Source: Aspidiotus rigidus (lineage: Eukaryota; Arthropoda; Insecta; Hemiptera; Diaspididae). Taken from it: a stretch of 64,000 nucleotides of DNA. Where the stretch lies: positions 1,736,001-1,800,000 of the forward strand of contig JAVHKY010000061.1 of assembly GCA_035079385.1 (NCBI GenBank), given 5' to 3'. Below the pieces are notes generated by a model that was not told the DNA's origin, searched no databases, and was given only the letters and a program-made list of their open reading frames with translations. Below, piece by piece: positions 20,965 to 31,199 of the stretch; position 1 is the stretch's first letter; each line of letters begins with the position of its first letter. Made by a program: the position numbers and the translations under genes.

Positions 20965-22775
20965 GTATGAACGAATTATTTTTGTACGCAAGGTCCACAG
21001 TACCTGATACCTGTAAATTAAGTGTTAGCGTAGAAAACCCAAATTTCACCCATGGATACATTTCTACCGGTATCCTTTCATCAAATGACGACATTTTAAA
21101 TAAGTTGAGCGAAAAACTGACGCAGATTTTATTGTCAGACAAAGCTGTAGACTTGATGGATTGTATTTTCCATTTTCAATTCGTCAGTCTTCCTAAAGGC
21201 GCCTCAAATGCGCGTAAAATAATTAATTTAAGTAAAGACAAACACACGAAGAAGTGTATCATCCCTATAAAGAATTCTGATGATTTATGTGCTCCTAGGG
21301 CAATTCTGGTTGGTCTGAGCTAACATACAAACGTAATCTTAGGTCGAACATTATCAGTCAATCAAATAAGAACACTCCGAATGGGTCGTACAATTCAAAC
21401 AGAGCTGGCTGAAGAGTTATGCGCACGCTTACACGACTACAACGAGGACGGTTTCACCCTTGAAGACATCCGCAATTGCGAGGAGCTACTTAATGTTCAG
21501 ATTAAAGTCGTTTGCGCTGAAAATTTAAATCGTGTAATTTACAATGGTGATCGCGACCGGAAGATAAAATTGTATTTGTATAAAAACGGCAATAATTTCG
21601 ATTGCATTTCTTCCATGACCGCGTTTTTTGGTGAATCTTTCTTCTGTGACAGATGTAACCAAGTATACCATAAGAAAAACAGCCATCATTGTAAGAAATT
21701 GACCCCACCTTGTCCTCTCTGTATGAAAGAAGAACATAGTCTTAGTAAAAATAAGATTTTCTGTGTCGACTGTAACCGGTATTGTTTTAATGAACAATGC
21801 TATCGCGATCACCAAACCTCAGCGTGTTTGGTCTCTTTTAAATGCAATCACTGTGGTAAGATTTGTAATCGCAATGAAGACCATTGTTGTGGTTTAGAAA
21901 AATGTTTTAATTGTAAAGAATACGTAAAAATGAATGAGCATGAATGTTATATGCAAAAAGTTAAAGCCAAGGGTAGTAGATGTAAATTTGGATGCATGAA
22001 TTGCGCCCCACCTAAATTTGACGAGGTAGAGGAAAAAATAGAAATTCCTCTTGAGGACCATAATTGCATAGTTAATAATGTCGATGTCCGCGAAGTTGCT
22101 AAACATAATTTTAGGAAATTAATATTGAAAAACCATCCCGACAAGGGTGGTAGGCACGAAACATATATAAAATTGAATGCTGCCTACGCTGAGGTGAAAG
22201 ATGTTACAAATAATTCTATCTCTTGTAAATCTTTTCACAAACACGAGGAAACGTTTAAAGCATTAGGTATCGAATGCAATAATTATAATGGACCTCAATT
22301 TGAAACTGTGAAAACAAAAATTCAACTTCCTCAGAGGGAAAACAAAAAGTGTTCATACACTGAAAAATATATATTCTTTGATTACGAATGCTGTCAAGAG
22401 ACTGGCGTACATATTCCTAATCTGATAATTGCTCATAATTTTGAGGGTGACAAGTTTATTTTCTATAACAATGATGAATTTTGTGAATGGTTGATCTCAT
22501 CTGCACATAAAGGTTACACATGTATTGCACATTATGCAAAGGGCTAAGACAGCCAATTCATAATGCAATATTGCATAAAAAATACCATAACTCCCTACAC
22601 CATATACAACGGCACAAAATTGATGCTTTTGGAGATACCGGATGTAAAAATTAAGGTTATTGATAGTTTTAATTTCATATCCGCGCCTCTAGCGTCCTTC
22701 CCAAAGACATTTGGTTTAAAGGAGCTTAAATCCTCCAATCGAGATACAAGAATATTTATAAAAGGGTATACGTAA
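20965..22775 (+). pseudogene. Polinton DNA polymerase B, N-terminal part, with DnaJ-like module
   Basis: Three consecutive same-frame open segments (to 21323, 21381-22547, 22563-22775) are separated by single in-frame TAA codons at 21321 and near 22545. Words typical of Polinton protein-primed polymerases are KNSDDLCAPRAILVGLS, the exonuclease I motif FFDYECC (D about 334, E 336 of the long segment) and DSQFIMQY for exonuclease II. Before the exonuclease lies a Cys/His-rich zinc region (residues about 88-205). After it comes KHNFRKLILKNHPDKGG...YIKLNAAYAEV (residues about 240-275), which looks like J-domain helices II-III with the HPD loop. The palm and thumb domains are absent. The remnant cannot encode an active polymerase. 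Confidence 0.8.
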
Positions 22776-22868
22776 TAATATAATTTATTATAATTCTGAT
22801 CAAGAACAACAAACTGATCAGGTTCTGTGTGGTCATTTATGTTTGAAATTCTTAGCTGCTAATGTGTT

Positions 22869-23828
22869 TTGAATATAAGAAATTATACTGCGAGTGCAAA
22901 ACTAAATTTTTCTCACTCCGTTTATTTTCATGTAAGAATGGAACTAAGGTCAGGAAAAAAAATGACCCAAAATCAATCCAAATCGACTCAAATCGATCGA
23001 CATCGACTCCAATTGATCAAAAACGACCCATGGATTGAAGCTCGCAAACTTCATAAAGGTGTGATAAAAAAATTTCAAACTAGAAAAATTATTGTTAATT
23101 CTATAGATTCTATCTGGGCTGCAGACTTATTAATTATGTCTCAATACTCTAAAGAAAATCTCAAATTTAAGTACATCTTAAATGTTATAGATTGTCTCTC
23201 AAAATTTGTCCGGAGTGTAGCTCTGAAAAAGAAAACAGCTTCAGCTGTGACAGCGGCTTTTGAAAAAATACTTGTAGAGAGTAAACGGAAATGTTCTATG
23301 CTTTATACAGATATGGGTTTAGAATTCAAAAATAAATTATTCCTTCAGCTATTGGACAAATATAATATAAAATTGTATCATACATATTCCAAAATTAAAT
23401 CTAGTATCGTCGAACGTTTTAATCGTACTTTGAATGGTAAATTGAAGCTACATTTTGAAGTGAATGAAAATCATAAGTGGCTACAAATTTTACCGTCAAT
23501 CATAGATGATTATAATAATAAACATGTGCACAGGACTACCGGTTTTCTCCTAGAGAAGCGAGTTTCAAAAGAAATGAGAAAAAAATTTTAGAACGAATGT
23601 ATCCTCTTGAGAAATTCAAGTTAGATAAACCAGTCTTCAAGATAGGTACTTGTGTACAAATAACTCGAAAGAAAGACATTTTCGACAATAAATATAGACA
23701 CTAGTGAAATATTCCTCGTAAGTGATATTCACTACACAGATCCTATAACTTATTTGATAAAAGCGTTGGATGGAGAAGAAATTTTAGGTAAATTTTATAA
23801 GCAGGAATTACAGTTGACAAAATTTTAA
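22869..23828 (+). pseudogene. Polinton integrase (rve family, frame broken near the C-terminus)
   Basis: The frame 22869-23591 has the retroviral-type integrase core: D86 in SIWAADLL, D148 in MLYTDMGLEF and E182 in SSIVERFNRTL, the DDE triad. The frame then shifts near 23560. The C-terminal part continues in other frames through KFKLDKPVFKIG and YTDPITYLIKALDGEEILG...YKQELQ to about 23828, with a stop at about 23703. Integrase inserts Polintons with 6-bp duplications, which agrees with the TATACC repeats here. Its catalytic residues are intact, but the C-terminal module is detached. Confidence 0.85.
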
Positions 23829-24148
23829 AGTACTTCTAGAAAGATGAATACTCGTAAGTAAATGGTTGAACTAGGTACTTTTCAGAAGTCCATCTCAGCT
23901 ACTTATCTTATGTTACCTCATTTCTCAATTATGATGTGTTGAGTAAATAAACATACTTCATTATCCAAATTCATTTTCATGGTTACTTCATCAATTGTAC
24001 CTACGCTTTATTATCTAGGTACATGTTAATTAAATTTTCATTCTCGGAAGAGAGGAAAAATTGTAATTTTGAAGTCATCACCATGGAATGTAGTACAGAT
24101 GTAAACACAGTTGGGTTGATGGTTTCTTAATTCAGTTACAAATAATCT

Positions 24149-24646
24149 CACATGGTAATTAAATTTTCATTCTCATCAGGTTGACTATACACCTCATTAT
24201 CTGAATGCAATTGGAGATTAAATTTTCATACAAGTTAATTAAAATCATGATAGGAAAAAAACTCATTATCTAAATGTAATCGAGCGTGACGGAGATTAAA
24301 TTTTCATACAAGTTAATTAATTTTCATTCTCATACAAAAAACTCCAAAACTCTGAATATCAATATAATAAATGTCACTCGAGGGATGTTCAGGTGAAGGA
24401 ATTTCAGAAACTCAATCATGCGTGACAAAAGAAAAAAATTTTCATCTAAAAAAAATTGGAAAAAAATTTTTTTTCAATTTTCTTTTCAAATTCATTGTCA
24501 CAGGGGGATGAATCATGGGGGAAGCATAAAAAATCAAAGTCCAAAAAAAGTTGATACTTAGAAAAATTTTGTCACAAGTCCGGGCGTTGTCACCTTGGGC
24601 AGGTGTCCTAGAGGTCAAAGTGTGCTGAAGGGGGGACTATACTACT
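24149..24646 (-). repeat. Polinton right terminal inverted repeat
   Basis: Inverted partner of 18466-18964. It ends ...GGGGGGACTATACTACT and is immediately followed by the duplication TATACC. Confidence 0.9.
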
Positions 24647-25248
24647 TATACCTATTTCTAATGTATTATCGTCATTATTTTGATGTTAATTTGCTTTTGA
24701 TATGTTCTTATAAATTTATTTGAAAATATTCTCGACGTTCATCTTCCAAGTACTTCAGATCGAGTAGAAATATTGCCGCTTTTATAAAATCGGCAAAAAA
24801 TTCCGCCGACTTTATCAATTCAGCAAGCTGTTGCCGATTTCATAAATTCGGTAAAAATTTCTGCCAATTTGATAAAATTGGCAATTTGACGGATTCGGGC
24901 GTAACATATGTATACCGGTAGGTAATTATTGGTATTTTTTGAATTAGCCTTGCAGGATCGTGGGAAACAAAAGAAAACCATTGAATAAAATGAAGATATT
25001 TTTTGAGGCAAGAAAATATAATTCGTTTACCTAATTTGTTTTCTTTTCCTGAAAATATATTTAAATATTTCCACAAGGTAAATCAATTTCCTATGACACG
25101 TCAAATGAAAATGTTTCTCGTAGACCTATATAATCCGAGATCGAGGTTAGCGTAAATTCGTTTCTACGATGTAAGAAAATAAGACAACGGCTAATTCCAC
25201 CAACTGAAACAGAATTTCTTATTTAAAAACACTGACGTTTCGTCCAAG

Positions 25249-27450
25249 TCACCAAACCGACTTCGATTACCGTACAATTTCCCGAATCCGTTGTCCCGAA
25301 AGCCCAAATTCCCTAATGTCCATTTTCCTGAAAGCCACTTTCACAAAACTCACTAACCCGAATATCCAATGTCCCGAAGAAGTCCAATTTCCCGAAATTC
25401 ATTTTCACGAAAGTTCCATTTTTTGAATCCAATTTCCCAAAAACCACTTTCACGAAGAGCCACCTGACGTATATACGTGCATGATGAGAAATTATCTTTC
25501 GACTGAATCATCTTCCTTTTTTCACTGAACGACTGCTAAGTTCTGATGAATTTTGACCGACACGTAGCATTTTCCATGGTAAAGTAGATATTGTGTTGAT
25601 GTAGACGCGCACGAAAGATGGTGTTCCTCACTTGTTCAACTACCGTCGTATCGTACAGCATCGCTAACATGGCCCAAATATTAGAAAAGAAGTTATTACT
25701 CGATGGATTTGTTTACCTCCGCTCACGAATGACGAAAGACAAAATATACTGGGACTGCCGGAAACTTCGGTCAGGCGAATGTTCAGCACGAGCCATCACT
25801 AACAATCCAGTGGCCGCAGCAGACGTCTTAGTACTCCAAGGGCCAAATAAATCTCCGCACAGTCACACACCAAACCAAGAAGAGTGCGCTGCTGAGAGAC
25901 TGACCGTGAGAATAAAGCGAATGGCGGCTGTGCACCCTGAAGCGCCTCCCGCTCAAATCCTGCGAACGGAATTAGCAGGTGTCCCTTGTGGAGTGCTAAG
26001 TCAATCGCCAGAGCGGGAGACGCTCAAGAAACGACTACGACGGGAAAGACGAAAGGATATGCCATCGGATCCGTTATCACTTGCCCAATTTAAAGAAATT
26101 CCAGAAACATATCAAAAGACCCTGCAAGGTGAAAAATTCCTTCTTTTTGATTCAGTGCCGGAAGGAGAAGAGGACCTGGATGAAGACTGCGAACAGAGCG
26201 AAAGCGAAGACGACGGAAGTACCAGCAGAATCCTTCTATTCGGAACGCGTCAAAACGTGGAAATGTGGTGCAAAAGTCAAACGTGGTTCGTCGACGGTAC
26301 TTTCAGCGTAACTCCGTCCCTATTTACGCAACTTTTCACACTGTTGGGCGTACGCAACCGAGAATCGGTCGGCGGAGAAGGAGTACCACTGCCATGCATT
26401 TACGCCCTCATGTCATCAAAGAAACAAACCCAGTACAGCGAAGTGTTGAACGCCATAAAGGCAGCCGTCGATGAATACCGAATAACCGCTTGCACGCCTT
26501 CGCGCTTCATGTGCGACTTCGAAAAAAGTATCATTAGTGCTATAAAAGAGACATTCCAAGACGTGCGTGTCAGCTGTTGTCAGTTCCATTTGGGGCAGTC
26601 GGTGTACCGCAAGATACAGGCGCTAGGGCTCCAAAGTCGCGTACAACGACCCTGAGGATCGGACTGTCAGAGATTTCTGCCACATGACTGTCGCGCTGGC
26701 GTACGTGCCACGGTTGCAGACGTACAAAATGCGTTCGTCCTACTCCAAGATGAGGCACCAGATGAACTAATCGAATTTATGGAGTACTTCTCCTTGTACT
26801 ACGTCACTGGCAGGCCGGGACGAGGCCGCAGGCCTCGGGTTGCGCCCAGATTTCCACCAGAAGACTGGAACCATTACAACGACGCGATACTCGACGCTCA
26901 TAAGACAAACAACGCCAGCAAAGGCTGGCACAATAGATTCCGTCTGCTCCTGGGGAAGTTCCACCCCGATATGTACACCTTCCTTAAAGAGCTACAAAAG
27001 GAGCAGGCGGACACCGAGACCAGCCTCGCTGAGCTGTCCCTCGGAAGAAAAATGAAAGCTAGCCCGAGAAAAAATGGCTAGAGCTACAAACGAGAATAAG
27101 AAATATTGTCCTCGAGTATAACGGTTACAAGTCGAGCGACACTATAATAGATTACTTGCGGACTATCGGCCATAATGTGCACATTGCCTGAGCTTTGACG
27201 TCTTCTTCAATAAACAGTTTGTTCAGTCAATTATTATTTAAATATAACTGTAAAACGGGTGTCCGGAAATTAGCCATTCAGGAACATGCTTTTCGGGAAA
27301 TTGGATTCGGGAACATGGGTGTCGGGAAATTAGCCATTCGGGTCAGTGGGTTTCGGGTCAATGGCTGCCGGGACTTTGGACATTCGGGAATTTGGGCTTT
27401 TGGGAAAATGGGTTTCGGGACAACGGATTCGGGAAATTGGGCGGGAACCC
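25249..27450 (+). mobile_element. FLYWCH/MULE DNA transposon with TTTCCCGAA array ends
   Basis: The ends share caatttcccgaatccgttg followed by tcccgaaa (25249; inverted at about 27442). Inside them are about ten copies each of TTTCCCGAAW (left, 25249-25455) and TTCGGGAAA (right, 27260-27445), in inverted orientation. Between them lies a FLYWCH + MULE transposase pseudogene. It sits within a Penelope arm, so it is younger than that element. A 9-bp near-repeat (CGATTACCG / CGATTCCGG) at the edges could be a decayed target duplication. Confidence 0.7.
25618..27081 (+). pseudogene. FLYWCH zinc finger + MULE transposase (frameshifted)
   Basis: The frame 25618-26655 starts with a FLYWCH domain (DGFVYLRSRMTKDKIYWDCR...C.A.A), a zinc module common in animal MULE transposases. 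An acidic linker follows. Then come MULE DDE-like words WFVDGTFSVTP (first Asp), FMCDFEKSIISAI (second Asp) and CCQFHLGQSVYRK. After 26640 the reading continues in other frames (ALAYVPR; ELIEFMEYFSLYYVTG; FPPEDWNHYNDAI...WHNRF) to 27081, requiring at least two frameshifts. GC content is higher than in the surrounding DNA. The protein is not intact. Confidence 0.8.
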
Positions 27451-27564
27451 CGGACGATTCCGGACTTCATCACAAGTAAACAGAAACTGAGAACGAACGG
27501 AATACAAAACAGGGTAAACCATTCGAACAAAATACGGAACAAGATTAAACAAGGCAGTGACTCA

Positions 27565-28073
27565 TCAGTGCTTGATCAACGTAGAATAAAAGAGATTCAA
27601 ATTCCCACAATCAGTTTTAAAGTTTACAGTTTTTTCCTGCTTCAAAATCTCCACGACTTCCCGAATCTTCCTCTTCTTATTATTACCTACGTGAGCCAAT
27701 AACATCGTATTCATAAAATTAAACTTATGATTACACTCTCTTGAGTGACAGGCCAGAGCAGTGTGGTCATTCATTTTTTGTTCATCATATCTATGCTGGT
27801 AGAGCCTTTTCTCCAAAAGTTGACTAATCTCACCAACATAGATTCAAACAAGGTATACTATTACACAACACCCGAATTTTTTAGGGGGGGGAGGGGGTCT
27901 TGTCTTTGGTCCGAGAAAACAAATTTTCTTGAAGGGTGTTGTGATTTTCAAAAGCGATGAAGATTTCCGGGTCAAGTTTCTTGATCATGTGACTGATTAC
28001 CAAACTGCTCTAACCCACATACGGAAATGACACAAATTTTTCAATTCTGCGATTGTCATGATTAGTGCTATTA
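27565..28073 (-). pseudogene. GIY-YIG endonuclease half of second Penelope family (left arm)
   Basis: After the MITE the minus strand resumes in PLE endonuclease sequence (FPYVG). It then breaks frame near a G-rich tract (27881-27898) and continues with YVGE(I)SQLLEKRLYQHRYD...HKFNF...NNKKRKIREVVEILK...NFKTDCGN. The G tract length differs from its partner in the right arm (29717-29735), as in the C-tract difference of the first family. It is a pseudogene by frameshift. Confidence 0.75.
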
Positions 28074-28075
28074 CA

Positions 28076-28303
28076 CACGGAGAAAAAACTATAGTAAATT
28101 TGACTAAGAACATAGTAAAGCCGGTCCAGTCACGATTTTTTAGTAAAAACAACTGAGCAATTTCAGTAATATTTACTTAGTTTTATTCCCTACTTTTTCT
28201 CGTAAGTATAACTATATTTTTCAGTCGTTATAACCATAATCTTCGACTGGACCGGCTTTACTATGTTTTTTAGTTAAAAGTACCACCAAAATTTTTCTCA
28301 GTG
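28076..28303. mobile_element. MITE with CACKGAGAAAAA termini
   Basis: The outer ends CACGGAGAAAAA (28076) and TTTTTCTCAGTG (28303) are inverted. The inner arms share ACATAGTAAAGCCGGTCCAG. It interrupts the Penelope coding sequence; the flanks suggest duplication of only TG (2 bp). CAC-starting ends with 2-3 bp duplications would fit the CMC (CACTA-related) group, but this is tentative. Confidence 0.65.
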
Positions 28304-29588
28304 CATTTAGGTCTACAAATACATACAGTGTCAATAAAATTGTCAGGGTAGTCATTATTCCTGAGCATGCGTTTAAATTTACAATCTAGTTCTTCGTGAA
28401 ATACAGGATCGGACAATTTCATCCATTTCTCTCTCAGGTTCCTGGCAGTATTAAACTTAAAATGATAAGGTTGATTGGACAAAAAATTAATAATACAACC
28501 GGTATGAGTAGGTTTCTCATAATTATGACATATAAGTTTATCATGGTCACGAATAAAACTAATATCCAGAAAATTGATCATGTTAAAGTCTTTTTCATAA
28601 GTAAATTTTAAATTGTCATTCAAACTATTCAGAAAGTCAAAAATTTCCTTAAATTTACTGTCAGATATAATAAAAAAAGTATCGTCTACATATTTCGTCA
28701 TGAATTTTATGTTATCTTCAAATTTCTCATAAATTTCATTAAACAGTTCATCTAAAACCAATTCCGCCACTATGGGGGAGAGAGGACTGCCCATAGTTAC
28801 CCATTTGATCTGCGAGTACACAACACCATCGTACTGACAATACCCTCCTTTTAAACAGTACTCAAGAACTTCAAGGAAAAATTCCTTGCTCACAGCAGTG
28901 TGTTCTTTAATTTTATCCCACAATTTGGAAATGGTGTGTACAACCAGATCATGAGGAATGGAAGGAAATAAAGCTACCACATCGAACGACACAAGAACAT
29001 CTTCGTTATCTACAGTAATGCTACAAATCATATCAGGAAGTCTCTCAGAAGAACGTACATTCAATTTATCATCCCTTATCTCATAGAGTATGCTGGCCAA
29101 AAATTCAGATAATTTATAGGTAGGGGATTTTATAGAAGAAACTATAGGACGGAGAGGGAAATTTTCTTTATGTATTTTCGGTAGGCCATAAATTTTAGGA
29201 GCAACTCTGTCATATTTAGTCATAAATTTTCTAAGAGGTAAATCAATCCAATTTTTTTCATACATCATCTTAATAAAATCATTACATTTATTCTGAATTT
29301 TTGTAGTGGGATCAGACGGAAGGACTTTGTAATTGGACCTATCTTGCAGTAGTTCAGCCATTCGAATTCTGTAGTCTCCTTCCTTCATGAGTACTGTTGC
29401 ATTCCCTTTATCGGCTCGAAGTACCAAAATATATTTGTTGTTGTTCCAAAAAATTCCTTAGTACTTTTAAACTCTTTCATCAAAATAATGCCTCTACCCT
29501 CTTCCCTTTTGCTTCTGTTATTGCATACTCTCTTCAGGTGATGAACTACCTTCTGTCTGACGTTGGCCTTTTCCTCCTCTTGTGTCAT
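28304..29588 (-). pseudogene. Penelope-like reverse transcriptase, second family
   Basis: The minus-strand frame 29427-28304 has ADKGNATVLM, GLPKIHKENFPLRPIVS, motif A SFDVVALFPS, motif B VTMGSPLSPIVAE and YVDD in FMTKYVDDTFF, then NFLDISFI. The N-terminal piece (29588-29385) is in another frame, so at least one frameshift separates it. The core is close in order to the first family but clearly divergent in sequence. Downstream, the endonuclease is cut off by the MITE at 28303. Confidence 0.85.
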
Positions 29589-29599
29589 CTCCGTATGTG

Positions 29600-30056
29600 G
29601 GTCAGAGCAGTTTGGTAATCAGTCACATGATCAAGAAACTTGACCCGGAAATCTTCATCGCTTTTGAAAATCACAACACCCTTCAAGAAAATTTGTTTTC
29701 TCGGACCAAAGACAAGACCCCCCCCCCCTCCTCCTCCTAAAAAATTCGGGTGTTGTGTAATAGTATACCTTGTTTGAATCTATGTTGGTGAGACTAGTCA
29801 ACTTTTGGAGAAAAGGCTCTACCAGCATAGATATGATGAACAAAAAATGAATGACCACACTGCTCTGGCCTGTCACTCAAGAGAGTGTAATCATAAGTTT
29901 AATTTTATGAATACGATGTTATTGGCTCACGTAGGTAATAATAAGAAGAGGAAGATTCGGGAAGTCGTGGAGATTTTGAAGCAGGAAAAAACTGTAAACT
30001 TTAAAACTGATTGTGGGAATTTAAATCTCTTTTATTCTACGTTGATCAAGCACTGA
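29600..30056 (+). pseudogene. GIY-YIG endonuclease half, right arm copy
   Basis: Inverted copy of 27565-28056. It contains YVGETS-like sequence, then the identical frame LEKRLYQHRYDEQKMNDHTA to the stop at 30056, and a C-rich tract near 29720. It has no reverse transcriptase on its own strand, so it serves only as the inverted pseudo-LTR of the element. Confidence 0.75.
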
Positions 30057-30147
30057 TGAGTCAATGCCTTGTTTAATCTTGTTCCGTATTTTGTTCGAAT
30101 GGTTTACCCTGTTTTGTATTCCGTTCGTTCTCAGTTTCTGTTTACTC

Positions 30148-30179
30148 GTGATGAAGTCCGGTGACTTGGACAAAACGTC
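30148..30179 (+). ncRNA. Hammerhead-ribozyme-like core, second PLE family
   Basis: GTGATGA, A, GTCC...GGAC stem, AAAA, ACGT, C: the hammerhead layout with the first C of CUGAUGA replaced by G and GAAA replaced by AAAA. The left-arm partner keeps GGACGAAACGTC (minus, about 25232-25250), but its 5' half (TGATGAAGTCC) lies beyond the nested transposon at about 27470. It is probably inactive in both arms. Confidence 0.4.
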
Positions 30180-30242
30180 AGTGTTTTCAAATAAAAATTC
30201 TGTTTCAGTTGATGGAATTAGGCGTTGTCTTATTTTCTTACA

Positions 30243-30900
30243 TTTTAGATATTCCACGAATAAATTTAAATTTGTTCGTTTCCACGATTAAACTTTTACT
30301 CACTTTAATCAATAGAGACTGGAGAAATGAGATATTAATGAGAGAATGAGAGTCGGAAAACGATTTTTCCAAGAGGAATTCTAATCAAAACGTACAAAAA
30401 TGACTCGGTCTTCAATAAAGAAGACAAGATTACGGATATCAGAGGGGCATGTAAGGGGAAAATAGCAATCACAGATTGGAGAGCCATTTGACCGATTTTC
30501 TCTCGCCTTTCTCTCAATCGCCCTTTCCAATTAGATCTACTATTCATTAATTATTCATTGATTGACTAACCCATTTCAATCCTGACACCAGAAGGTAAAT
30601 TGAATTTTAATTTATAAAATAACGGTCGGAGGAGGATAGTTTTTTGGCTAAAAATATTTTCTTTATTATCGATTCTTCGGTTAGGTTATTTATAAGCAAA
30701 ATACGCTTTGTTAACGTAAAATAATTCATAATTACAAATGAAAAGTAGGTAACTAGACCTATTATTTAAAAAAAAAAAAAAAAAAAATGAAATAAAAGGA
30801 ATCGTTTAGTAAGTTATACAGTCTACTTAACACACGTGATTACATCAAGAATTACAGCGTAAGCGGGTACATGTTGACTGACATAGGTAATCAATTGTTT
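30243..30900. other. Flank without recognised gene
   Basis: AT-rich, with an A-run at about 30768-30787. The 3' part is likely the 3' UTR of lola-type exon c (stop at 30901, minus). Confidence 0.4.
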
Positions 30901-31199
30901 TCAGTAAATTACTTTATGAACAAGACCCACGTGATTTTTCAACGAGCCTCTATGAGCGAATCTTTTCTGACAATATTCGCATTCAAATTGTGGCTCTTTA
31001 CCGCACTCGAATTTAAAATGTAACATCATACTTTGACGATATTTGTATTTTCGACCGCACTTATTGGGACACTCAAATTCAGGAGTCATCTCCAAAGGAT
31101 TTTCTCGTCCTCCACGCTTCAATGCCAGAGGAGTAATACGACGAAAATTCTTTTCAGGTCGTCTTCTGACAAATTTTTTCTCCGACTTTGTCCAACATG
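30901..31199 (-). CDS. lola: lola-type alternative terminal zinc-finger exon (c)
   Basis: Acceptor tttgcattgcag at about 31200-31211 (minus), then CA as the end of a split codon and CWTKSEKKFVRRRPEK, a basic linker. Next are the C2HC finger (CPNKCGRKYKYRQS...H...C), FECGKEPQFE and the C2H2 finger (CEYCQKRFAHRGSLKNHVGLVH), ending at 30901. The phase is the same as in exons a and b. The first-finger motif CxxxCGRxYKYK and the FECGKEP linker are shared by all three exons, while the second-finger contact region differs, as expected if they specify different DNA targets. Confidence 0.8.

Larger units (their letters stand above)
18466..24646 (+). mobile_element. Short Polinton/Maverick with intact ends
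   Basis: Inverted ends begin AGTAGTATAGTCCCCCCTTC on the left (18466) and as the complement on the right (24646). They are flanked by the 6-bp direct repeat TATACC (18460-18465; 24647-24652). 5'-AG termini and 6-bp duplications are hallmarks of Polintons. It is 6.2 kb rather than the usual 13-20 kb. It retains a SAP-like protein, two further proteins, the N-terminal part of DNA polymerase B and the integrase. I see no major/minor capsid, packaging ATPase or protease genes. The integrase and polymerase frames are broken, so it is defective but clean-ended. Confidence 0.92.
17778..24906 (+). mobile_element. Ginger-like DNA transposon hosting a Polinton
   Basis: The left end is TGTTACGCCGAATTCGTCAA (17778) and the right end is its inverted partner finishing GGCGTAACA (24906). 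The flanks carry the 4-bp direct repeat TATG (17774-17777 and 24907-24910). TGT...ACA termini with 4-bp duplications fit Ginger-type integrase transposons. Both ends contain several copies of TGCCGA(a/c)TTTATAAAATC (17810-17895; 24775-24890). Only about 0.94 kb is its own sequence, including a Cys-rich protein tail at 18145-18240. The rest is the Polinton 18466-24646. It is therefore internally deleted and non-autonomous. Confidence 0.75.
25169..30242. mobile_element. Palindromic Penelope-like element, second family, with nested insertions
   Basis: The left arm (25169-25258 plus about 27465-28032) and the right arm (about 29582-30242) are inverted copies of one 3' half (GIY-YIG end, 3' UTR, hammerhead-like core). 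They flank one reverse-transcriptase segment on the minus strand. The left arm is split by the FLYWCH transposon at about 25259-27464. The words gacgtttcgtccaagtcac on one side and acttcatcac on the other are contiguous in the right arm. A MITE (28076-28303) interrupts the junction between reverse transcriptase and endonuclease. No outer target duplication was found. Confidence 0.8.

Noticed and set aside
18466..24646. Interpreting the Polinton as an exogenous virus integration with capsid genes
   Set aside because: No capsid, ATPase or protease words were seen in any frame; ends and duplication fit a Polinton transposon.
26840..27055. Additional plus-strand frame in the FLYWCH element
   Set aside because: Shadow of the transposase C-terminal segment in another frame.
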